Shown: positions 9,304 through 18,320, counted from the first letter of the stretch. The stretch: 64,000 bases of DNA from Sinorhizobium sp. A49 (GCF_002002725.1 NZ_MUNW01000055.1:124001-188000); one strand, 5' to 3'. Notes: generated by a model from the sequence alone, not told the origin. A program made the numbers and translations.

Positions 9304-9349
9304 ATCTATAAAACACATAGATAATATGCATTATAAGAAATGCATTTCT
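9304..9349 (-). promoter_or_regulatory. Promoter and operator of the monooxygenase/ABC operon
   Basis: Reading the minus strand, a perfect TATAAT lies at 9335-9330, with no good -35 at 16-18 bases. Directly upstream is a perfect 14-bp palindrome, AGAAATGCATTTCT (9336-9349), filling the -10/-35 spacer. Downstream is an inverted repeat ATCTAT-N7-ATAGAT (9304-9322) near the expected transcription start. A perfect -10 with a weak -35 and a palindrome in the spacer suggests control by a regulator that is not encoded next to the operon. The AT-rich composition stands out from the surrounding GC-rich DNA. The rest of the 9259-9614 gap shows no gene. Confidence 0.6.
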
Positions 9350-9577
9350 ATTTCGCACCGGCTTGAGAGAAAAACCCGCCCACGCTTCCAACCTCGCCGT
9401 GCAATCGAAAGTACCGAATGCCACGCGCGATCTGTGTCAGCAAAGGCGCTCGTAGTGCCGAGGGCTCGCAAATTGGCAAAAGGGGTGGGATGTCTTGGTA
9501 CATGGGAGGACCAGCGCTCAAGGCCGGCCGCACCAGGGTGTTACCGTCTGGAAATGCAAGGACGCCGAGCAGGCATC

Positions 9578-9600
9578 GGCGCGCAGCAGAGCCGCGCGCC
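9578..9600. terminator. GC-rich hairpin between DUF992 gene and the operon promoter
   Basis: GGCGCGC (9578-9584) and GCGCGCC (9594-9600) form a 7-bp stem with a 9-base loop, 15 bases past the DUF992 stop on that gene's strand. There is no following U-run, so it is at best a weak intrinsic terminator or a 3'-end stabiliser. Confidence 0.35.
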
Positions 9601-9614
9601 AATCAAAAACAAAA

Positions 9615-10142
9615 TCAGTTCACCGAAGTGAGCGTCATGGATGTGCCGGTGGCGGCAACATTGAGGCCGAGCTGGCCCGTCACGCTGACCGTCTGCAGGT
9701 GGATGGCACCAGCCGTACCGCCGATGAGGATGTTGGCCCCGACGCCGGCGCCGAGCGTCGCTTCGGCCGTCGCACCCTGGTAGATGCCGGTGAGCGAACC
9801 CTTGTGGTAGCCGGCCGTCGGTGCAAACACCGCCCAGATCAGCCGGCTGCGCGTGGTGAAGCCGACATCCACGCCAAGCTTGCGGATCGCGCCCGCATAG
9901 TGATCGGAGGCTTCGGCACCGACGGTCGAACGGAAGACGCACTCGACTTCCTTGGCAGATCCCAGCACATAGCCGGCACCGCCGGAAATGTTGCAATCGA
10001 GGTAGCCGATCTTCACGCCGTTGCGCGCGTCCGGCTCCCTATAGGTTTCCTTGTAGGTCGGCAGGTCGGCAGCATTGACAGCCCACGCACCGGCAGACGC
10101 CAGGGAGGCGGCGGCAAGCGCCATCGCAAGAGTCTTTTTCAT
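9615..10142 (-). CDS. DUF992-family secreted protein
   Basis: A 175-residue protein starting MKKTLAMALAAASLASAGA, a classical signal peptide with cleavage near NAADLP. The mature part matches the DUF992 pattern: KIGYLDCNISGGAGYVLGSAKEVECVF with two cysteines that could pair, then a glycine/alanine-rich beta-strand body (LGAGVGANILIGG). The start at 10142 is preceded by AGGAG at good spacing; a longer reading from 10196 would bury the signal peptide. DUF992 proteins are common in Rhizobiales and have no established function; an envelope location is likely. It appears to be a single-gene transcript. Confidence 0.88.
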   Translation of the reverse strand: MKKTLAMALAAASLASAGAWAVNAADLPTYKETYREPDARNGVKIGYLDCNISGGAGYVLGSAKEVECVFRSTVGAEASDHYAGAIRKLGVDVGFTTRSRLIWAVFAPTAGYHKGSLTGIYQGATAEATLGAGVGANILIGGTAGAIHLQTVSVTGQLGLNVAATGTSMTLTSVN

Positions 10143-10452
10143 ATGTTCGCTCCTTTTCGGGTCGTTATTGATCAACAGCATTCGGTCTTCCGGCAAAGGA
10201 ATCGAGCTGCAGAGACGTCACAGTTGAACGCCGATCGGACATTTCGAAGGCACCGCGCCGAACGCCGGGCACCCAATGGAATTTTGCAGTGGACTGTTGC
10301 TCCGGGAGAACACCTGCCGGCGATTGACGCCTGCCCAAAGGCATCTGCGGCAGAGTTGACATAGGATTGCTGATGCGCAGGACCAGCGCGGCGAGAAAAC
10401 CTCACCGCACGGTGACCTCGACAAAGGAATGAGCGGTTATTCCCCCCGCGCT
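10143..10452. other. Gene-free stretch upstream of the DUF992 gene
   Basis: About 310 bases between the DUF992 gene and the small membrane protein gene. It should contain the DUF992 promoter on the minus strand, but no convincing -35/-10 pair, repeat or short gene could be picked out by eye. Confidence 0.5.
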
Positions 10453-10680
10453 TCAAAAGCCAGGGCGCGAGGGGGTCTTGCGGTCGAGGCCCGCCACCCA
10501 CCCGATCGCCATCAGCAGGACGATCGCGGCAAGGGCGACCAAGCCAATGGCATACATCATCAGGAGTTCGATGAGGCGCGGCACGAAAAGCACGACCTTG
10601 GTCAGCAGCGACTGAGCGCCACGCCACGCGGACAACTCATCCCGATTGAAGGCCTCCAATCGACGAACAAGGAAACGCAT
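10453..10680 (-). CDS. Small single-span membrane protein, unknown function
   Basis: A 75-residue protein beginning MRFLVRRLEAFNRDELSAW. An amphipathic, basic N-terminus is followed by a long hydrophobic helix (residues about 37-62, LLMMYAIGLVALAAIVLLMA) and a short basic tail. The start at 10680 has GAGG/GTGAG upstream. It lies 115 bases downstream of the glycosyltransferase gene in the same direction, so it could be the distal gene of that transcript. No family is recognised; small hydrophobic proteins near exopolysaccharide genes can be regulators of the sugar transferase, but this is only a possibility here. Confidence 0.6.
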   Translation of the reverse strand: MRFLVRRLEAFNRDELSAWRGAQSLLTKVVLFVPRLIELLMMYAIGLVALAAIVLLMAIGWVAGLDRKTPSRPGF

Positions 10681-10794
10681 GCTCACCTCTTCCGGCCGAC
10701 AGCGAGCCCATGCGGCGCGTCGGCAACTCCCGTTTGAACGTCGCACGCCAGTCGTTCGTGCCGGCTGGCGGCCAATGCGTGGTGCCGCGCGGGC

Positions 10795-11973
10795 TCAATG
10801 CAACGGCGTGGCACTTTCGGGCTCACGCATCTGGAATCCGCCGATCGCCAACTTTCCGTCACCGAACGGCAGCGCACGGCGCAGGCGAAGCTCGTCGTCA
10901 ATGACCGTCTGCATGCCGGCCTTGAATTTCCTGACGCTGAACTGCGCCGTGTGCGCCCTGATGACGTCGGGTCGGAACGCGTCTTCCCGCGCCTCGAAGG
11001 CGTAGATCGCCTTGATCAGCGCTTCGACGCTCTGCTGTTCGAAAAGCATGCCCGTCAGATTGGGCACGACGGTCTCGAGCGCCCCGCCGGCGCCGAAGGC
11101 GATGACCGGGCGGCCGCTTGCCATAGCTTCGACAGGCACGATGCCGAAGTCTTCCTCGCCGGGAAAAACCAGCGCGCGACAGCGGGCCAGCTTTTCCTTC
11201 AGCACCGCAAAGGGTGCGCGACCTAGGAACGTGACGGTCGGGCCGGCCATGCGCTTGAGCCTGGCGATATCCTGTTCCTTGCCGTCGCCGATCACGACCA
11301 GGTTCTTGCCCATTTTCGTGAAGGCTTCCACAGCCAGGTCGATCCGCTTGTAGGGAACGATCTGGCCGGCACAGAGGTAAAAGTCCTCGATCTGGGTCGA
11401 GGGCGCAAAGTCCTCGGTGCTGACGGGCGGATAGACCACGGTGGCCGGGCGCCGATAGTATTTGCTGATGCGTGCTGCCACGTGATGCGAGTTGGCGACA
11501 AAGCGGTCCACCCGCATGCTGGTGTTGACGTCCCAGGTACGCAGCATCGGCGCCAGAACCGGCATCATCATCCGCGACAGGAGGCCAGCGCTCGACCGAT
11601 AGGCGTGATAGTGATCCCAGAGGTAGCGCATGGGCGAGTGGCAATAGCAGATATGGGCCGCATGCGGTGGCGGAATGATCCCCTTCGCCGGCCCGGATTC
11701 GCTCGAAATGATCAGGTCGTAACCGCTGAGATCAAGACTTTCGAGCGCGAAGGGCATCAGCGGCAACAGCGACTGATAATGCCCGATAGCACCGGGAATG
11801 CGCTGCAGGAACGACGAAGTGACCTTATGCTTCTTGATCTTGTCCGACACGCGGCCCGCATCATAAACCAAAGTGAAGATGTCGGCCTCGGGATAGAGAT
11901 CGCATAGCGCCTCGATCACCTTCTCCCCGCCCCGCATCGATACCAGCCAGTAATGAACGATTGCGACGCGCAT
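10795..11973 (-). CDS. Glycosyltransferase family 4
   Basis: A 392-residue GT-B glycosyltransferase. The N-terminal domain opens with MRVAIVHYWLVSMRGGEKV, including the glycine-rich acceptor-side loop. The C-terminal nucleotide-sugar domain has LCAGQIVPYKRIDLAVEAF and the family-4 E-x7-E motif in EEDFGIVPVEAMASG. It should transfer a sugar from a nucleotide donor to a lipid-linked repeat unit on the cytoplasmic side of the membrane. It is transcribed away from the ExoF/ExoP-like genes, sharing a 331-base divergent promoter region with them. GGGGAG precedes the start. Sugar specificity (mannose-type GT4 is common) is not determinable. Confidence 0.9.
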   Translation of the reverse strand: MRVAIVHYWLVSMRGGEKVIEALCDLYPEADIFTLVYDAGRVSDKIKKHKVTSSFLQRIPGAIGHYQSLLPLMPFALESLDLSGYDLIISSESGPAKGIIPPPHAAHICYCHSPMRYLWDHYHAYRSSAGLLSRMMMPVLAPMLRTWDVNTSMRVDRFVANSHHVAARISKYYRRPATVVYPPVSTEDFAPSTQIEDFYLCAGQIVPYKRIDLAVEAFTKMGKNLVVIGDGKEQDIARLKRMAGPTVTFLGRAPFAVLKEKLARCRALVFPGEEDFGIVPVEAMASGRPVIAFGAGGALETVVPNLTGMLFEQQSVEALIKAIYAFEAREDAFRPDVIRAHTAQFSVRKFKAGMQTVIDDELRLRRALPFGDGKLAIGGFQMREPESATPLH

Positions 11974-12304
11974 GGCGCTCCCCTAATGCAACGATCCTGC
12001 CGCAGCATGGAGCAGACGGACCTCGCGTGCACAGCGCCAAGATCGGTCCGGCAGTGCATCCGAAGGAACGATCGTCTTACTCGAAAGGTTTAGGGGTCGG
12101 TGCCGGCCGACCGGTGTTTAACCATCGGCCGCGGCAACCCTATCCGATGGTGCCGCCGGTTTAGAATTGCTCCCCTAAAGGGATTAGCCGCGATTAGACC
12201 GCAGGGAATTTACCTCGAACGTTTTGGGCCGACAATCAATCCGACGCGCCACGCCAAGCTGACAAGTCCAGCACCGCGGCGCGCAGGAACATCTGCGAGG
12301 CCCC
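11974..12304. promoter_or_regulatory. Divergent promoter region of the polysaccharide locus
   Basis: This 331-base gap separates the minus-strand glycosyltransferase from the plus-strand ExoF-like gene. It carries GAAAGGTTTAGGGG at 12083-12096 and the denser element CTCCCCTAAAGGGATTAGCC at 12170-12189. Related elements occur before other transcripts of this locus (18312, 23932, 40577 minus, 41768, 44666). No sigma-70-like pair is clear. No short gene is visible. Confidence 0.45.
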
Positions 12305-13627
12305 ATGCCCCATGCCGACCATAGTCTTTCCTATCGCCTGTCGTGCCTTGGCCGTGCCTCGACCCTGTGTCTTGCAATCGGCTTGAGCGCGCTTGCTCCA
12401 CTCCATCAGGCACAAGCCGAGCCGGTGTTCCGCCTGCAACCTCAAACGAGGGTCAAGGTCGCGATTGTCGAGTGGGTCGCCTCGACAGGAGAATACAAGG
12501 AGTGGACCGCGCTCAACGGCGAGTATGTCGTCTCCCCCGCCGGCACGATCTCGGTTCCGCTGGTCGGCGAAGTCAAGGCCAGGGATAGAACGCCCGCGGA
12601 ACTGGCGGCCGCCATCGCCGATCTCCTGAAGGAGCGTACTGGCCTCAGCAAGGCGCCCGAGACATCCGTCGAAGTTGTCCGTTACCCGATGATCTACGTC
12701 ACGGGGCTCGTCGATCGGCCGAGCGAACTCGAATTTCGGCCCGGCATGACCGTGATGCAGGCGGTGGCGATGGCCGGCGGACGCGAACGCCGCACGAACC
12801 CTGCCGGCGGCTACTCGGACATGGAGCAGATCCGCTACACCGGCGAATTGAACCGGATGGAACTAGAGATGATGCAGCTCGCCGCCCGCCGGGCTCGGCT
12901 GAGGGCAGAGTTCACCGACAGCACCAAGGTCGAGTTTCCCCAGGCGCTCAAAGCTGCCGATGGCGCCGCGATCCAGCAGATCGTGCGCGACGAGAGCACT
13001 CTCTTCGACGCCCGCGTCGAGGCGATGCGCCGCCAGCTCGATTCCCTTGCCGAACTCGGTACGCTTTTGAAGAACGAGATCGACGTGCTCGACGAAAAGA
13101 CGGCGGTGCAGCAACGTCAGATCGAGATCGCCCAGGATGAGCTCAAGGGCATCTCGAAGCTGGTGAATGACCAGACCGTGACGAAGTCCCGACAGACGTC
13201 GCTCGAGCGCATTGTCGCCGAGCTGCAAAGCGACAAGCTCGACCTTCAGGTTGCCGCCATGCGCGCCAAACAGAAGCTGAGCGAAACCGAACGCGATGCG
13301 GTGACCTTGCAGGGGCAGCGCCGCACGGAGGCCGGCCGCGATCTGCAGACGACGGAAGCCGCGATCGAGGATCTGAAGCTGAAGCGCAGCACGACGCTGC
13401 AACTGCTGCAGATCAACGGTGCGTCCCTCTCCCGCTTTGCCGACATGAAGGCGATGGATCTGGAGCCGCTGGAGTACTGGATAACGCACGGCGGCACCGA
13501 CCCAGCCGTGAAGGTCACGGATGCGACATTGCTGGTTCCGGGCGACGTGCTCGACGTGCGCTCGGCGCTGACGGCAGCGCTCGACAACAAGCTTCTGACA
13601 TCCGTGGGCATCGAACAGTCCCAGTAG
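12305..13627 (+). CDS. ExoF-like polysaccharide export protein (Wza family)
   Basis: A 440-residue exported protein with a signal peptide (hydrophobic residues about 18-36, then QAQAE). Residues about 45-150 are the polysaccharide-export/SLBB region (ALNGEYVVSPAGTISVPLVGEV; IYVTGLVDRPSELEFRPG; MTVMQAVAMAGG). Residues about 165-390 are a long alpha-helical coiled coil rich in Glu, Leu and Arg. This layout matches S. meliloti ExoF (about 420 aa) more than short Wza lipoproteins, and there is no lipobox. It probably forms a periplasm-spanning export component partnered with the ExoP-like protein encoded next. GAGG lies five bases before the ATG. Confidence 0.9.
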   Translation: MPHADHSLSYRLSCLGRASTLCLAIGLSALAPLHQAQAEPVFRLQPQTRVKVAIVEWVASTGEYKEWTALNGEYVVSPAGTISVPLVGEVKARDRTPAELAAAIADLLKERTGLSKAPETSVEVVRYPMIYVTGLVDRPSELEFRPGMTVMQAVAMAGGRERRTNPAGGYSDMEQIRYTGELNRMELEMMQLAARRARLRAEFTDSTKVEFPQALKAADGAAIQQIVRDESTLFDARVEAMRRQLDSLAELGTLLKNEIDVLDEKTAVQQRQIEIAQDELKGISKLVNDQTVTKSRQTSLERIVAELQSDKLDLQVAAMRAKQKLSETERDAVTLQGQRRTEAGRDLQTTEAAIEDLKLKRSTTLQLLQINGASLSRFADMKAMDLEPLEYWITHGGTDPAVKVTDATLLVPGDVLDVRSALTAALDNKLLTSVGIEQSQ

Positions 13628-13673
13628 CATCGGCAGATCGACTGCAGTGCAATGTATTTCGTGGGGAACAGCA

Positions 13674-15947
13674 ATGGTCGTGCATGACATCTCAAAAATC
13701 GTGATGGATGAGAATTTCGAGGCCAAGCGTTCGGGTGGCCAGGAGAGTATATCCTTCCGCGATGTTTCCGACTTCCTGCGACGCCACCTCGTTCGCATCG
13801 GGATCTGTGGCATCATCGGAATGGCGCTCGGCGCCTTCTACATCCTCAACACGGCACCGACCTTTACTGCGACCGTCCGCCTGGTGATCGACCCCGAACA
13901 GGGCCGCATCGCCTCGCAGGATGCCTCGACCGGAACGATCATCATCGAAGCGGCCGAGATCGCCAGCGAGGTCGAGATCGTCAAATCCGAAGCGATTGCC
14001 CGCGCCGTCATCGAACAGCTCGACCTGACCAACGATCCGGAGATTGTCGGCGGCGGCGTCTCGATCCGCGGCATGATCGGCTCGCTGTTCTCCTCGGGCA
14101 CCAAGAATTCCGACAGTGATAAAACCGACGACGAATATCTGATGCGGCGCACCATGGCCGCGTTTCTCTCGCGCGTTACCGTGCGACGCGTCGGCCAATC
14201 CTACGTGCTCGAGATCGGCTATTCGTCCACGGATCCACAGAAGGCGGCGAAGACTGCCAACGCCATTGCCGGCGCCTACATCCGCACGGGCATGAACGAG
14301 CGATCTGACGCCGCAAGAAGTGGCGCCAAGTGGCTCGAAAGTCGCCTGATCGAAGTCGGCGCGCAGGCCCGCGCGGCCGCCATGACCGTGGAAGAATTTC
14401 GCGCCAAGAACGACATCACGACGGTCGGTACCGCGTCGACGCTCGACCAGCAGCAGCTTTCCGAACTCAGCAGCCAGATGCTCGCAGCGCGCGCTGCATC
14501 AGCGGCGGATACGGCCAAGCTGATGACGCTGCAGCAGCTCATGTCGAAGGACACGATGATCGGCAGTGTCAACGATAGCCTCGACAACCCGCAAATCCAG
14601 AAACTCAACGAAGAAATGCGCCTGGCGAAAGCCAAGCTCGACAATCTCAAGACGCGATACGATAGCGGAAACCCGGCAATTGTTGCCGCCGAGGCCGACA
14701 TTGCGCGGCTGGATGCCTCTCTTCGCAACGAATTCCTGCGCATCGAACAGTTCTACAAGTCGAATGTCGAGATCGCCAAGACCCGCGAAAAGCTGCTCGA
14801 AAGCGAGCTTGCAAATCTGACCGCGACGGGTGCGGGCAAGAACGTTGCTCGCGTCGAACTGTCCGAGATGGAAAGCCGCGCGACGACCTATCGCAATATG
14901 TACGAGGGTATTCTTCAGCAGCTCATCGGCGCGCTGCAAAAGCAGTCCTTTCCGCTCGGCAAGGCACGTATCGTGACTGCGGCAACGGCGCCGCTGGGAA
15001 AGACCTGGCCGAAACCCTCGACGATCATGCCGTTCTCCCTGATGTTCGGATTGGCGACCGGGCTGATGCTGTCGGTGCTGCGTGACGGCCTCGACCGCCG
15101 CGTCAGCTCCAGCGAACGCCTGCGCGCCGAACTCGGCATTACCTCACTCGGCCACGTACCGATGTTCAGAAGCAGCCCCCGCCCCCATCAGCCTCCGATC
15201 GCCTCCACAATGCTGCCGCTCAGATCGGTCCTGGACATGCCCTATTCGCGGTTCTCCGAGGCCTTGCGCGGCGTGAAGAATTCGGTCGATTCCGCGTTCC
15301 CCGCCAATGCATCGGCAGTCATCGGGGTGACCTCGGTCGGCCCCGGGGAAGGCAAAACCACGATCGCGGCCAATCTCGCCCAACTCTACATGAACGAAGG
15401 CACATCGGTCCTGCTCGTCGACGCGGATTTCATCGGCTCTCGCCTCAGCCGCGTCGCCACTGAAGACGGCGCGGGCTTCGGCATGGAGAGCCTGCGGATC
15501 CTGGGCATTCCCGGCCAATATTCGAGGCGCAGGTCGAGTGAGGGACAACAGCACGTCGAGGAATTCGACGGCAAGGCGGTGCGCTGCGTTCCGGTTCTGA
15601 CCGTCGAACAGACGCGCAAGGCCGCGGTCGGACATCAACGCTACGGCCACCTGCCGGCGCTGAAATCGGAACTGGAACTGCTGAGACAACGCTACAAGGT
15701 GATCATCGTCGACATGTCCGGCTTTGAAGATTCAGCCGACACGCGCGTGATCTGCACCTATCTCGACGGCATCGTCGTGGTTCTCGGACAATCCGACAAG
15801 ATGACTGTCGAACGGCTCGGCGAGGCCCTGTCGACATTCGGCAAATCGCGTGTCGCGTTGCTCGGTGTGATTTCCAACAGAAGCGACGGCCCTCGCCGGA
15901 CCAACATTCGCTGGGACCGAAAACAATGGCGCAAGTTCAAGAAATGA
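13674..15947 (+). CDS. ExoP/Wzc-like polysaccharide co-polymerase with BY-kinase-type domain
   Basis: A 757-residue inner-membrane protein. TM1 is at about 41-59, followed by a Wzz-type periplasmic region with coiled coils (about 60-440), a second TM in MFGLATGLMLSVL, and a cytoplasmic P-loop domain. The latter has Walker A GPGEGKTT at 556-563, Walker A' VLLVDADF at 579-586 and Walker B VIIVDMSGF near 676-684. The C-terminus ends RKQWRKFKK and lacks the tyrosine-rich tail of canonical BY-kinases. It should set chain length and coordinate polymerisation and export with the ExoF-like protein. ATG at 13674 is chosen over an upstream alternative because GGGGAA lies just before it. The stop overlaps the next gene. 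Confidence 0.9.
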   Translation: MVVHDISKIVMDENFEAKRSGGQESISFRDVSDFLRRHLVRIGICGIIGMALGAFYILNTAPTFTATVRLVIDPEQGRIASQDASTGTIIIEAAEIASEVEIVKSEAIARAVIEQLDLTNDPEIVGGGVSIRGMIGSLFSSGTKNSDSDKTDDEYLMRRTMAAFLSRVTVRRVGQSYVLEIGYSSTDPQKAAKTANAIAGAYIRTGMNERSDAARSGAKWLESRLIEVGAQARAAAMTVEEFRAKNDITTVGTASTLDQQQLSELSSQMLAARAASAADTAKLMTLQQLMSKDTMIGSVNDSLDNPQIQKLNEEMRLAKAKLDNLKTRYDSGNPAIVAAEADIARLDASLRNEFLRIEQFYKSNVEIAKTREKLLESELANLTATGAGKNVARVELSEMESRATTYRNMYEGILQQLIGALQKQSFPLGKARIVTAATAPLGKTWPKPSTIMPFSLMFGLATGLMLSVLRDGLDRRVSSSERLRAELGITSLGHVPMFRSSPRPHQPPIASTMLPLRSVLDMPYSRFSEALRGVKNSVDSAFPANASAVIGVTSVGPGEGKTTIAANLAQLYMNEGTSVLLVDADFIGSRLSRVATEDGAGFGMESLRILGIPGQYSRRRSSEGQQHVEEFDGKAVRCVPVLTVEQTRKAAVGHQRYGHLPALKSELELLRQRYKVIIVDMSGFEDSADTRVICTYLDGIVVVLGQSDKMTVERLGEALSTFGKSRVALLGVISNRSDGPRRTNIRWDRKQWRKFKK

Positions 15948-16864
15948 TGCCGGCAACGCACGAGCATCCAGGCGATCGCCCGGCAACGGTTGCCATCGGC
16001 ATACCGAGTTGCGGGCGAAGCGACATTCTCTCCGCTGTCCTGCCGCTCATCGCCCGGCAGTCCCGGCAACCGGACGCGATCTATGTCTGCCTGTCGTCGC
16101 CGGAGGATATGGACCCTCGCTGTGTCGAGGGGCTCGCCTGCCCTGTCACCGTGATCCTGTCCGAACGGGGCCTCTGCCGCCAGCGCAACCGGATACTGGC
16201 GGAAGTAAGCACCGATATCATTCTGTTCCTTGACGACGATTTCCTGATGGCGCCGTCCTATGTCAACGAACTCGTGGCGCTGTTCGCCAGCCAGCCCGAC
16301 GTCGCCATGTGCACCGGCACTGTCATCGCCGATGGCATCATCGGCCCCGGCATCGCAGTCGATGATGGCCTTGAGATGATCGAGGCCAGATTGGCTCGTC
16401 CGGATCTGCCGGTGACCTTCGCGCCGATTTACAGCGCCTACGGGTGCAACATGGCTGTTAGGACTGCCGCGATCCGGCGCTCAGGGTTGCGCTTTGACGA
16501 AAATCTGCCGCTCTACGGCTGGCTCGAAGATGTCGATTTTAGCCGCCTGGTTGCCGAGCATGGCCGTGTCGTTCGGTCGAGCCGGCTGCTGGGTGTCCAC
16601 CTTGGAACGAAGAAGGCCCGCACCCCTGGCGTCAAGTTCGGCTACTCGCAGATCGCCAACCCCATCTACCTGATGCGCAAGCACACGATGAGCATCCGTC
16701 ACGCCACCGTCCAGATGGGGCGAAACCTGATCGCGAACATGGTCAAGGTCTGGAACCCGGAGCCCTGGGTCGATCGAAAAGGGCGTCTGCGCGGCAATGC
16801 CCGCGCGGTCGTGGATCTGCTGACCGGTCGGCTCGCCCCGCAGAACGTCGAAAGGCTCGAGTAA
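15926..16864 (+). CDS. Glycosyltransferase family 2
   Basis: A 312-residue GT-A fold glycosyltransferase. It has AIGIPSCGRSDIL at the start of the nucleotide-binding fold, ERGLCRQRNRIL, the metal-binding LFLDDDF motif and a later LPLYGWLEDVDFS segment containing the presumed catalytic ED. It likely adds one sugar to the lipid-linked repeat unit. The start at 15926 overlaps the co-polymerase gene by 22 bases; alternatives at 15944 or 15947 form an ATGATG overlap with its stop, so translational coupling is likely. It is followed after four bases by another glycosyltransferase gene. Confidence 0.88.
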   Translation: MAQVQEMMPATHEHPGDRPATVAIGIPSCGRSDILSAVLPLIARQSRQPDAIYVCLSSPEDMDPRCVEGLACPVTVILSERGLCRQRNRILAEVSTDIILFLDDDFLMAPSYVNELVALFASQPDVAMCTGTVIADGIIGPGIAVDDGLEMIEARLARPDLPVTFAPIYSAYGCNMAVRTAAIRRSGLRFDENLPLYGWLEDVDFSRLVAEHGRVVRSSRLLGVHLGTKKARTPGVKFGYSQIANPIYLMRKHTMSIRHATVQMGRNLIANMVKVWNPEPWVDRKGRLRGNARAVVDLLTGRLAPQNVERLE

Positions 16865-16868
16865 CATC

Positions 16869-18176
16869 ATGGCTTCTCTGCCGCCAGACCGCGTCGTCGT
16901 CATCAACGATCGCTCCACCAAGGTCGGTGGCGCCACGAACCTCGCCATCCTGTCGGCAGAACTGCTTCAGCAGCGCGGTATACCGGTGACATTCTTTGCC
17001 GGCGACGGCGCGCCAGCCAACAAGCCGGCGGCCGATACGATCAACCTCGGCGCCGTTCCCCTGCTGGAGCGGCGGCGAAGCGACGCGCTGCGGCTCGGCC
17101 TTTACGACCCGCCCGTCTTTGAGAGACTGAGCGGGTTAATCTCCAGCCGTGACACGCCGTCGACGATCTACCATGTCCATGGCTGGTCGAAGATCCTGTC
17201 GCCGGCGATCTTTCGGGCGCTCGCGCCCGTGCGGGATCGCGTCGTTCTCCACGCTCACGATTACTTCCTGGCCTGCCCCAATGGTGGTTTCGTCAATTTC
17301 CAGACCCATCGTGTCTGCGAGTTGAAGCCGATGTCGGGTCGTTGCCTGACGACTCAATGCGACAAACGCGGCCTGCACGAGAAGGCCTGGCGCACCGCGC
17401 GGCACATGCTGCGGGAGCAGTTCTTTCCAACCAAGCGAATGGCGGCAAACATCGTCGTCGTGCACGAGAGGATGCGCACTTACTTCGAGCGTGCCGGCAT
17501 AGACGGCACCCGGATCGAAACGATCCGCAATCCAGTCCTTCCCTTTGTCGCCCCAGGGCTCCAGCCCTGGACCAACCGCAACTTCGTGTTCGTCGGCCGG
17601 CTGGAACCCGAAAAGGGCTTCGAGGATGCGGCCAAGGCGGCGAAGCTGGCCGGGTTGCCACTTCACTTCGTCGGCGACGGTGCCGGGCGCGCGCTCATCG
17701 AAACACGGTTTCCCGACGCAACGGTTCACGGTTGGAAGACCAAGGACGAGATGCGGGATATCATTCGCAGCGCACGCGCCGTCGTGGTTTCCTCGCGTGT
17801 GCCGGAACCGTTCGGGCTCGCTGCGCTCGAAGCCGTTTCATGCGGAATACCGGTCATCCTGCCTGACGCGGCATTGCTCGCCGACGAGATCGTCGCGCTG
17901 GGGTGTGGGCTCAAGTTCCGGATCGCCGATGTGGAGCATCTCGCAACCGCGATGCGGTCCATCGCCGCCGACGACGCATTGGTGCACAGGATGAGCGACA
18001 ACTGCCTGAGAGAGGCAGCCGGGCTAGCGCATTCACCGGAAAGCTGGGCGGACGAACTGATCGCTCTCTATGGCCGCGTGCTGCAACGCGCCAACCGGAG
18101 CCCGAGCGATGTCGTGCGACGGCGCCTGGCAACAGTTGGGACCGTACACGATCTGCACGATGGAGGCGTTCGATGA
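16869..18176 (+). CDS. Glycosyltransferase family 4 (GT-B)
   Basis: A 435-residue GT-B enzyme. Its N-terminal domain shows GGATNLAIL and the HVHGWSK segment; an unusual cysteine-bearing region (residues about 137-165, with ACPNGG, RVCELKP and TTQCDKRG) occurs in some GT4 family members and may be structural. The C-terminal donor domain has FVFVGRLEPEKGFEDA and the E-x7-E motif in PEPFGLAALEAVSCG. It should add another sugar of the repeat unit. Cotranscription with the preceding glycosyltransferase is likely from the four-base gap. Specificity is unknown. Confidence 0.87.
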   Translation: MASLPPDRVVVINDRSTKVGGATNLAILSAELLQQRGIPVTFFAGDGAPANKPAADTINLGAVPLLERRRSDALRLGLYDPPVFERLSGLISSRDTPSTIYHVHGWSKILSPAIFRALAPVRDRVVLHAHDYFLACPNGGFVNFQTHRVCELKPMSGRCLTTQCDKRGLHEKAWRTARHMLREQFFPTKRMAANIVVVHERMRTYFERAGIDGTRIETIRNPVLPFVAPGLQPWTNRNFVFVGRLEPEKGFEDAAKAAKLAGLPLHFVGDGAGRALIETRFPDATVHGWKTKDEMRDIIRSARAVVVSSRVPEPFGLAALEAVSCGIPVILPDAALLADEIVALGCGLKFRIADVEHLATAMRSIAADDALVHRMSDNCLREAAGLAHSPESWADELIALYGRVLQRANRSPSDVVRRRLATVGTVHDLHDGGVR

Positions 18177-18311
18177 AACGGCATCGGTCGTCACTGCAAA
18201 CCATAGGTCGGCAAGGGACACGCTCAGCCGGTGATACCGGCGGGCATACGGTCCCGCGATTAGCAGGTTTACCCGGCTGCGCCTTAATCCTGCCCGGCGC
18301 GTACCTCCATT

Positions 18312-18320
18312 GGACTAGGC
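18312..18320 (+). promoter_or_regulatory. GGACTAGGC element upstream of the sugar-transferase gene
   Basis: GGACTAGGC inside TCCATTGGACTAGGCCTTG, 82 bases before the ExoY-like start, in the 226-base gap that otherwise holds no supported gene. It matches the GGAYTARGC pattern seen before other transcripts of this locus. Function is inferred only from position and recurrence. Confidence 0.3.
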
